This document shows, one piece after another, positions 1 through 6,726 of a DNA stretch of 29,731 nt. Numbering within the stretch: position 1 is the stretch's first letter; each line of letters opens with the position of its first letter. The translations under genes and the position numbers were made by a program. The notes below the pieces were generated by a model. The model was not told the DNA's origin. It saw only the letters and a program-made list of their open reading frames with translations, and did no database searches. This DNA comes from UBA4720 sp038227135 (GTDB lineage Bacteria; Gemmatimonadota; Gemmatimonadetes; Gemmatimonadales; Gemmatimonadaceae): contig JBBRQC010000033.1 of assembly GCA_038227135.1 (NCBI GenBank), forward strand, positions 1 through 29,731, in the 5' to 3' direction.

Positions 1-594
1 ACGGGTGCGACGGGTGTCAACTCGCCGGAATTCCGACACCAGCGCTTTCCTGGCAATGAATGGAATTGCCCCCGAGAGCTCGACACCGGTGGGTCCACCG
101 CCGACGATCACGAAAGTGAGATACTCACCCTGCTCCTTCGGATCTTCCGATTTTTCCGCGAGCTCGTACGCAAGGAGAAACCGTCGCCGAACTTCGGAGG
201 CATCTTCGATGGCTTTCAGACCGGGTGCGAACGGCTCCCACTCGTCGTGGCCGAAATAGCTGTGACGCGATCCGGGCGCGACGATCAGATAGTCGTAGGG
301 AAGCTCTCGCAGGTCATCGTCTACACGCACGACCCGCCGGCTCGTATCAATCTCCCGCGCTTCGGCCATGAGAACTTCGGTATTCCTCTGGCTCCTCAGA
401 ATCCAGCGAATCGGCGCCGTGATATCACTCGGGGCGAGCGCAGCCGTCGCCACCTGATAGAGCAGCGGCTGGAAGATGAAGTGGTTGGTCCTGTCGATCA
501 GCGTTATATCGACGTTCGCCCGCCTGAGCGCGTGGGCGGCGGCAATGCCTCCGAATCCACCGCCAATGATCACGACGCGCGGACGCGGCGGCAT
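1..594 (-). CDS. Type II NADH dehydrogenase (NDH-2), 3' end cut by window edge
   Basis: An open frame of 198 codons runs from an ATG at 594 off the left edge. Residues 9-16 read IIGGGFGG, the N-terminal FAD-binding dinucleotide fold. VATAALAPSDITAPIR, around residue 50, matches the NDH-2 family quinone-side signature (family pattern recalled as VATxxLSPxDIAxPIR). A second dinucleotide motif, VIVGGGPTGVELSGA, is the NADH site. The family is a single-subunit, non-proton-pumping enzyme on the inner face of the membrane that passes electrons from NADH to quinone. The start lies one base after the permease stop (TGACATG). A GAGGA stretch about 11 nt upstream could serve as ribosome site, but coupling to the permease is more likely. 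About half of the usual roughly 430 residues are present. Assignment to the FAD/NAD oxidoreductase superfamily is secure; NDH-2 is very likely. Confidence 0.87.
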   Translation of the reverse strand, partial: MPPRPRVVIIGGGFGGIAAAHALRRANVDITLIDRTNHFIFQPLLYQVATAALAPSDITAPIRWILRSQRNTEVLMAEAREIDTSRRVVRVDDDLRELPYDYLIVAPGSRHSYFGHDEWEPFAPGLKAIEDASEVRRRFLLAYELAEKSEDPKEQGEYLTFVIVGGGPTGVELSGAIPFIARKALVSEFRRVDTRRTR

Positions 595-595
595 G

Positions 596-2248
596 TCAGG
601 CAAGTCTTTCCTCGAAGGATCGGGCAGCGAGCGTCATCAGAAGCACCAGAAAGATCAGCAGCACACTGTACGCGGCCGCCGTGCCGAAAGCCAGAGCGCG
701 CAGCTGGGCGAGAATCTCCATCGAGATCGGGCGGTTGGAGTGAGTGTAGAGTACGACGCTAGCCACGAATTCACCGACAGCAGTCACTGCCGCTAGCAAT
801 CCGCCGGCGACGAGTCCCGGGCGCGCCGCAGGCAGGATCACACGTCGCATTGTCAGCAGCCAGCTGGCGCCTAACCCCCGTGCCGCATCCTCCAGCGACG
901 CGTCCATCTGTCGCAGCGAACCCTCTACCGCCGACGCGACCAGCGGAATGTCTCGTATGAAATACGCCAATGGCAGGATCCAGAACGTTCCCACGAGGAG
1001 AATGCGACCCGTGAACAGGTCGTTCGTGTTGAACGTTGCCGCCAGCCCAAGCGCGATCGCCGTCGCCGGAATCGCCCACGGAAGTGCGACCAGCAGCTCG
1101 AGCAATCCTCGTCCGGCGAATCTCCGGAACACGATCAGATAGGCGGCAAGAAAACAGACGACGAGATTCGCCGCCGTTGCGACGAGCGCCATCGAGACGC
1201 TGTTCGTTATCGGACGCCACAACTCGCTCTCCGAAAAGAGACGCCGGTAATTCTCGAACGTGTACTCGGGTGGGAGCACCTGCGTCGTCCAGGCGCCATC
1301 GCGCGCAAAGGAGACGAGCACTACCATCAAGTGCGGAAGCACCAGCGCGATCACGATCATTGCCGCTGCAATGCTGGTGAGGATCTGAACTCGCCGCGAA
1401 CGAATCTCCCGGCGCTTGCGACCTCCCTTGCTGGCCAGCGTGTACTTCCGCTTCCGATCGAGCCAGCGGAAGAGCAACAGTCCGGCGACAGCGCTCAGCG
1501 CCAGCACCGTTGTCTCCACGTAAGCAAGGCCGAGAGCGCCATTCGTCTTCGATGCCAGTATCTGAGTCGACAAGACCCGCAGCCCACCTCCGAAAACGTA
1601 AGGGGCTGAGAAGGAGCCAAGGGCATTCATGAAGACGAGAAGGGCGGATCCGGCAACGGCGGGCATCAGAAGCGGAAGTGTCACGCGTCTCAGCCTCTGC
1701 CAGGTGCTCGCGCCGAGTCCGGACGCCGCCTCATCGAGTGTTGCATCGAATCGCTCGAGACCAGCCGACACGAACAGAAACACGTAGACGTACATCGTGT
1801 ACGCGTGAACGAACACGATCGCGCCGATTCCCTTGAGCCTCCACGGCGCTTCCTGCATTCCGAGAACGCGCTGCACGATGCGCGTGACCAATCCACTCTC
1901 TCCATAGAGAAAGAGGAACGCGATCACCCCAACGAGCGGCGGCAGAGCAGCGGGCAGCGTCGCGACCGCGCGCAATAGCCGCCGCCCGGGAAAGTCGAAT
2001 CGTCCGAGGAGGAAAGCGAGCGGAACGCCGATGGCGAGCGAGGCGAATACCGACGCGACAGAGATCACCAGACTGGTCCACAGCGCTTCATGGTCGGCGG
2101 GGCTGGCTGCGAATTCGCGCCAATGGCCAAACCCGTTCTCGAAGCTGCCGGCAATCACGGCTACGTTTGGATAGACGACCGTCCACAACAGCAGCAGAAT
2201 CACCGGGAACGCGATCAGCCAGCTCTGTCGCCTGAACGACGATTTCAT
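596..2248 (-). CDS. ABC transporter permease, fused double-domain (iron/thiamine-type family)
   Basis: This 550-residue integral membrane protein holds two homologous permease halves. Each carries the cytoplasmic EAA loop that docks on the ATPase: EAASGLGASTWQRLRR near residues 173-188 and EDAARGLGASWLLTMRR near 453-469. About twelve hydrophobic helices are visible, with a basic linker around residues 265-287 between the halves. The architecture matches the FbpB/ThiP-like permeases, where one polypeptide forms the whole channel. The ATG at 2248 overlaps the ATPase stop as ATGA, and the gene ends one base before the NADH dehydrogenase start. With the adjacent binding protein and ATPase it makes a complete importer. 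The substrate cannot be told from the permease; the usual automatic label 'iron(III) permease' is only family-level. Confidence 0.93.
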   Translation of the reverse strand: MKSSFRRQSWLIAFPVILLLLWTVVYPNVAVIAGSFENGFGHWREFAASPADHEALWTSLVISVASVFASLAIGVPLAFLLGRFDFPGRRLLRAVATLPAALPPLVGVIAFLFLYGESGLVTRIVQRVLGMQEAPWRLKGIGAIVFVHAYTMYVYVFLFVSAGLERFDATLDEAASGLGASTWQRLRRVTLPLLMPAVAGSALLVFMNALGSFSAPYVFGGGLRVLSTQILASKTNGALGLAYVETTVLALSAVAGLLLFRWLDRKRKYTLASKGGRKRREIRSRRVQILTSIAAAMIVIALVLPHLMVVLVSFARDGAWTTQVLPPEYTFENYRRLFSESELWRPITNSVSMALVATAANLVVCFLAAYLIVFRRFAGRGLLELLVALPWAIPATAIALGLAATFNTNDLFTGRILLVGTFWILPLAYFIRDIPLVASAVEGSLRQMDASLEDAARGLGASWLLTMRRVILPAARPGLVAGGLLAAVTAVGEFVASVVLYTHSNRPISMEILAQLRALAFGTAAAYSVLLIFLVLLMTLAARSFEERLA

Positions 2249-3327
2249 TCCGGCACGATTGGAAATGGGCCTTTGGTCGGTGACACCGCGACGTTGTCGT
2301 CCTCGTGCGCATTACCCGACGCGGACTCGACATCGACCGTGACGCCACCCGCCAGCTCGACACGATACACGATGACCCCGCCCGCGAACCTGCGATTCAC
2401 GACGCGGCCCGTCCACGCCGAATTTCCGCCCTGGCCGACGAGCTCCAGCGCCTCGGGGCGCAGCACCACGAATGCCTTGCCGTAGGGCAGCGACATTCCC
2501 TTCGGGCGATTCACCTTCAGCTCGTGCATCCGACCGCCGATCGTTACCGACGCCGTAGTGCCACGATCGATAGCGGGTACCATTGTCCCGCGTCCGATGA
2601 ACGCGGCGACCTCCCTCGATTCGGGCGCTTCGTATAGCTCTTCCGGCGTGCCGACCTGGAGCAGCCTTCCCTTTTTCAGCAGCGCGATGCGATCAGCGAT
2701 CGCGAACGCGTCCTCCTGATCGTGAGTCACGAACAGCGCGGGCACTCCAACACGCCGAAGCATTGCCCGAAGATCGTCGCGCATCGCCTGGCGCAGAGTC
2801 GGATCGAGATTCGAGAGCGGCTCATCGAGAAGCAGCGCGCGCGGCTCGATTACAAGAGCGCGGGCGAGCGCAACTCGCTGCTGCTCGCCGCCGGAAAGCG
2901 ACTGGATCGCCCGATCTCCCGCGCCGCCCAATCCGACGGATGTGAGCGCGGTGAGCGCTTTTTCGAGCCGCTCCGCCTTGCTCACCCCGCGAGCCTCGAG
3001 ACCGAACGCCACATTGCCCTCTACCGGCATGTGGGGAAAGAGCGCGTAGTGCTGGAAGACCATTCCGAAGCCGCGACGCTCGGGTGGAACACGAGTTATG
3101 TCCACGCCGCCAAGTGTCACAGTTCCGGCATCCGGCTGCTCGTACCCCGCGGCGATACGCAGTGTCGTCGTTTTGCCCGAGCCCGACGCGCCAACGAGCG
3201 CCAGGAGCTCTCCAGGACCTACTTCTACCGAAACATCGTCAACGGCTGCGAACTCACCGAACCGGCGCGACACTCCATTGAGCGCCAGCACTCCCGCACC
3301 ATCTCGCGCCTGCGGCGCGGCCGTCAC
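2245..3327 (-). CDS. ABC transporter ATP-binding protein (with C-terminal TOBE-like region)
   Basis: This 360-residue ATPase energises the neighbouring permease. With the chosen start the motifs are Walker A GASGSGKTT at 46-54, Q-loop glutamine 92 in VFQHYALFP, signature LSGGEQQR from 144, Walker B ALLLDEP at 164-170 and the switch histidine 202 in VTHD. The last roughly 75 residues (VVLRPEALELV...) resemble the TOBE extension of iron, sulfate and polyamine importer ATPases. The frame stays open to an ATG at 3450, but that would put 42 extra codons over the binding-protein gene. A GTG at 3327 forms a GTGA overlap with the binding-protein stop, the same arrangement as the other junctions of this operon, and is the preferred start. 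The 3' end overlaps the permease start (ATGA). Confidence 0.93.
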   Translation of the reverse strand: MTAAPQARDGAGVLALNGVSRRFGEFAAVDDVSVEVGPGELLALVGASGSGKTTTLRIAAGYEQPDAGTVTLGGVDITRVPPERRGFGMVFQHYALFPHMPVEGNVAFGLEARGVSKAERLEKALTALTSVGLGGAGDRAIQSLSGGEQQRVALARALVIEPRALLLDEPLSNLDPTLRQAMRDDLRAMLRRVGVPALFVTHDQEDAFAIADRIALLKKGRLLQVGTPEELYEAPESREVAAFIGRGTMVPAIDRGTTASVTIGGRMHELKVNRPKGMSLPYGKAFVVLRPEALELVGQGGNSAWTGRVVNRRFAGGVIVYRVELAGGVTVDVESASGNAHEDDNVAVSPTKGPFPIVPE

Positions 3328-4358
3328 TGCTGGTGTCCCCGGTTCCTGATGTTCGCGTCCCAGTACTTCATCCACTCGTCGAGGTGCGCGGCCATCACTT
3401 CGCGATCGACGGGCATCGGCTTTATCTGCGACATCGCGTCGCGGATCCATGGAGGAAGCTTCGATACCGGAATGTCCTTGCGGGCAGGGATGCGGAGAAA
3501 CGAATCTGCGGCAGCGATCATCGCTTCGGGAGTCGTGACGTACTCATAGTACATCTCCGCTTCCTTGGGATGCTTGCTTCCGCGAACGATGGCGATTCCA
3601 TCCACCAGCAGCGGAGTTCCGCTCGCTGGAATGACGTACTTGATCGGAATCCGGGTCCGCTGTTCGAGCGTCGCGAAATCGGGCATGTCCCACATGGTCA
3701 CCACACCTTCCTGCCTCCCCAGTTTCTGGTAGAGGAGTGTCGGGTTCAGCGTGTACTCTCTCGTATTCGCATCCAGCTTCCGGAGCCACTCATAGCCCGC
3801 GTCCGGCTTGCCTGTCCGCGCAATCGACCTGACCATGATCGCACCGAAGATCGCGCGCATCGTCCCGGACGCGATCGGATCGCGAATCACTATCTTCCCT
3901 TTCCACTTCGGATCGACGAGATCGTCCCAGTCCTTTGGCGCGTCAGCTGCCTTCACCGCCTCGCGGTTGTAGCCGATTACTTCCGGAGTGAGATACGTGC
4001 CGTACCAGTTGTCGCGCGCCTCACGACCCTCGGGATCGATCGCTGCCGCCCACGTCGGCTTGTACGGCTGAAGCAGGCCTTCCTTGGTCGCCCTGTCGAA
4101 CGCTTCAGCCGGCGCCCCGAACCACACATCCGCTTGGGGATTCGGCTTCTCGGCCCGCACGCGCTCGAGAACTTCCTGAGATCCCATGTCGACCCACTGC
4201 ACATCGATATCAGGGTGGGCCTTCTCGAACCCCTTCTCGAGATACTCGAGCAGCTCCTTTCCGTGCGGTGAGTAGACGATCAGAACCTTCCGATTGTCCG
4301 AGCTGCACGCGGGAAGAGCTGTAAGCGCCACCACCAAAGCCGCGGTGCGGAGCCTCAT
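3324..4358 (-). CDS. ABC transporter substrate-binding lipoprotein (family 1, FbpA-like fold)
   Basis: A 344-residue extracytoplasmic binding protein. The N-terminus is a lipoprotein signal ending in LPAC, with cysteine 18 as the lipidation site. The mature part starts KVLIVYSPHGKELLEYLEKGFE, followed by PQADVWFGAPAEAF near residues 74-87, the typical start of periplasmic binding proteins paired with FbpB-like permeases. In ferric-binding FbpA/FutA proteins, paired tyrosines bind iron; at what I judge the equivalent place this protein reads TMWDMPDF (221-228), with no tyrosine pair. Iron is therefore not supported, and a small organic or phosphorylated ligand is possible. The start ATG overlaps the PIG-L stop (ATGA), so it is translated as the second gene of the coupled set. 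Confidence 0.9.
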   Translation of the reverse strand: MRLRTAALVVALTALPACSSDNRKVLIVYSPHGKELLEYLEKGFEKAHPDIDVQWVDMGSQEVLERVRAEKPNPQADVWFGAPAEAFDRATKEGLLQPYKPTWAAAIDPEGREARDNWYGTYLTPEVIGYNREAVKAADAPKDWDDLVDPKWKGKIVIRDPIASGTMRAIFGAIMVRSIARTGKPDAGYEWLRKLDANTREYTLNPTLLYQKLGRQEGVVTMWDMPDFATLEQRTRIPIKYVIPASGTPLLVDGIAIVRGSKHPKEAEMYYEYVTTPEAMIAAADSFLRIPARKDIPVSKLPPWIRDAMSQIKPMPVDREVMAAHLDEWMKYWDANIRNRGHQQ

Positions 4359-6706
4359 CGAATGGTATTACCGCCGAGGAGGTTGGCGAAAATGCGCGCA
4401 CCACCGGGAACGCCGGCGGGCAGCTGACGGAAGAGCGCCAACGGAACGTAGATGTACGTCCCGCGCCCATACGGTGCGGCGAGAATGGCCGCGCGATTCG
4501 CCGGCTCGCCAGGATCGTTCATCGACAGCAGGCTACGATAGTGGGGATCGAACGTCGACGGCATGTACGTCGCCCTCTCCTGCACCCAACCTTGGAAATC
4601 ATCCTGCGTGATCTTGTTTGGCGCATTGAGCAGGGGCGACTGCGGATCAGTGAAAGTCACCGGCGCGTTTTCATCCGTCACCCGCTCGGCGCGCTGCTGG
4701 AGGGTGATCGGATAAGGCATGATTCCCGGCCTCTGCATCTCGCCCTGTCCGTACTGTACGACGAGCCGGCCGCCGTTGCGTACGTATGATAACAAGTACT
4801 CGTTGTTGTCGATCAGCGTCTGGCTTGCCTGATACGCGCGCGGCCCGACGACGATTGTAGTGAACCGGCTCAGATCCGCCTGGGGAACATCGTCCGGGTC
4901 GAGGATCGTGAGTGGAACGCCGAGCTGTTGGAGCACCGGCGCGACGTTGTCTCCGACTCCGGGCACATACGCGACGTTGACTCGCGCCGGGACGGCGACG
5001 TCGACGGCATTGACGCTGATCGTCGAAGGCCGGTAGATCCGCTGGGGATTGATGTGCGGATACTCGATCGGGATGTAGCCTGACTGGTACGAAACACCAT
5101 TCGCCGATGCGACTGCTTTGATCGAATGCATCCCGCGCGGCAGCGCTCCTCTCACCTTGAATGCGAGAGCCCGGGTGGATCCTGGCTCCATCTGGACCGT
5201 GCGCTGCAATGAGTCGCCAGTAAGTCCTCGAGGTAGTGCCAAAGAAACCGTTACCGGTGCGGGAGCGCTCAAAGCCGATCGCAGTGTCGCCTTGATTACC
5301 TGACTCGATGGCACGCTCGCGCGAATCGTGGTCGTCGCCTGATCGAGAGTGATCGAGATTCCGGGCGCGACTATGAGCGGACGCTGAACGTCGCCGCGAA
5401 CACGATCGACATAGTGGTAGACAATTGGAGCAGCAAGCACGAATGTTCGTCCGTTGACGGTGACGTCTGCGCGCTCCCATTCCTTCCTGCTTCGCTCGTC
5501 TTCGGACAGCCCGTCTATGCGAGGCGTGAACAGATCGCCGTTCCTCGGCTGCGCCAGCCACCAGGGCTGTGTGATCTCGTTGCCACGGTATCCTTCGACC
5601 CAGCGATAGCTCGAGTCGGGGAGAAGTGTCCTGCCAGTGACTATGTCGCCGAGTAAGTGGCTGAACTGAGCCGGCACGCGTCCGCGATTGTAGATCGTGA
5701 GCGTCACCTGCGCGACATCCCCAAGGGCAAGCGCCTGTCTGTCTGCTACGGCCTCCATTTCGACACTGGGCGGGCGGTCCGGCGGTGTGATTCTTCCGTC
5801 CTGGACGAGTAGCCTTGTCGTGTCGAGTCCCGCGAAGATCGACTTCTCCTCATTGGCCGGCGGCGCGGGAACCCGCGAATCCACGCGAGTCAGGTAATCC
5901 CACACCACTCCCTTTCGACGCAGTGTCCCCTGCCCCTGCGACTTGTGCTGCGACCGGCTGTCCGCCGCGATCTCCTGATACGACAATCCCAGATTCGGAT
6001 CGTACTCCCCGACGTTGATGGCAATAGTCCTGTCCTGGGGAGAGAAAAGCGCGAGACGATAAAACTTGAGCGGAGTCCAGGCCCTCCCGAACTCCTTCAC
6101 CGGAAAACGTATCGTATCCGCCGCCAGGTCGTAGGCCTGCTTCGCCAAAACGGCCGAGACCTGATGGTGCCCGTGTCCGTCGCGCGGCGTTCCTGAAAAT
6201 GTGGTTATCACGATGTGCGGCCTGAACGCGCGCACCACGGTCATTACATCGTTGAGCAGAGAATCCTGGGGCCAGTGCTTACGCGTCTCCTCCGCCGTTT
6301 TCGAGAAGCCGAAGTCGTAGCCGCGGGCGAAATATTGATGCGCTCCATCGATCCGCCTCGCCGCCAGCAGCTCCTCGGTGCGAATCACGCCCAGCTGTTC
6401 CCCCAACTCGTTGCCGATCAGATTCTGGCCACCGTCGCCGCGGGTAAGAGATAGATAAGCGGTCTCGACGCGACGGCCCCGCGCGAGCCACGCGATCAGC
6501 TGCGTGTCTTCATCGTCCGGATGCGCAGCGATCCACAGCACTCGCATCCGCTCAGGCGCATTCTGCACCCGAATGCTGGCAGCAGATGGAAGTATTCCCT
6601 GCGCGCTACCGGAGAGCGGCATCAGCACCGCCGCAACCAGCAAAGCAAGCGTCGCCACCGCCATACGGGCGCGCGCCTCCGAGCTCTGGAGCGGCGCTAT
6701 CTTCAT
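4355..6706 (-). CDS. Secreted PIG-L family deacetylase with C-terminal GATase-like domain
   Basis: With the ATG at 6706 the protein has 783 residues. An N-terminal signal segment (roughly residues 12-36, ending SGSAQG) indicates export. The PIG-L (LmbE-like) zinc deacetylase motif AHPDDE is at 61-66 and the second metal motif, DGHGHHQVS, has histidines 178 and 181. Family members remove acetyl groups from N-acetylglucosamine-type substrates. The middle (roughly 400-600) is beta-rich and Ig-like. The last 180 residues (TTIVVGPRAYQ..., then NGGRLVVQYGQG...) look like a glutamine-amidotransferase or ThuA-like fold. The frame is open further upstream, but that part lies over sucA and reads as non-protein. 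No clear Shine-Dalgarno site precedes the start, which sits 20 nt after the sucA stop. The stop overlaps the binding-protein start by 4 nt. The substrate is unknown. Confidence 0.88.
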   Translation of the reverse strand: MKIAPLQSSEARARMAVATLALLVAAVLMPLSGSAQGILPSAASIRVQNAPERMRVLWIAAHPDDEDTQLIAWLARGRRVETAYLSLTRGDGGQNLIGNELGEQLGVIRTEELLAARRIDGAHQYFARGYDFGFSKTAEETRKHWPQDSLLNDVMTVVRAFRPHIVITTFSGTPRDGHGHHQVSAVLAKQAYDLAADTIRFPVKEFGRAWTPLKFYRLALFSPQDRTIAINVGEYDPNLGLSYQEIAADSRSQHKSQGQGTLRRKGVVWDYLTRVDSRVPAPPANEEKSIFAGLDTTRLLVQDGRITPPDRPPSVEMEAVADRQALALGDVAQVTLTIYNRGRVPAQFSHLLGDIVTGRTLLPDSSYRWVEGYRGNEITQPWWLAQPRNGDLFTPRIDGLSEDERSRKEWERADVTVNGRTFVLAAPIVYHYVDRVRGDVQRPLIVAPGISITLDQATTTIRASVPSSQVIKATLRSALSAPAPVTVSLALPRGLTGDSLQRTVQMEPGSTRALAFKVRGALPRGMHSIKAVASANGVSYQSGYIPIEYPHINPQRIYRPSTISVNAVDVAVPARVNVAYVPGVGDNVAPVLQQLGVPLTILDPDDVPQADLSRFTTIVVGPRAYQASQTLIDNNEYLLSYVRNGGRLVVQYGQGEMQRPGIMPYPITLQQRAERVTDENAPVTFTDPQSPLLNAPNKITQDDFQGWVQERATYMPSTFDPHYRSLLSMNDPGEPANRAAILAAPYGRGTYIYVPLALFRQLPAGVPGGARIFANLLGGNTIR

Positions 6707-6726
6707 GGTTGTCGGAAAATCTATGG

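Noticed and set aside
3328..3450. Longer N-terminus for the ABC ATPase (ATG at 3450)
   Set aside because: It would overlap the binding-protein gene by 127 nt; GTG 3327 gives a GTGA junction like those of the other operon genes and a normal N-terminus.
2722..4271. Plus-strand open frames of 275 and 312 codons opposite the ABC ATPase and binding-protein genes
   Set aside because: Composition is Arg/His-rich and motif-free; the opposite strand carries complete ABC genes with exact 4-nt overlaps.
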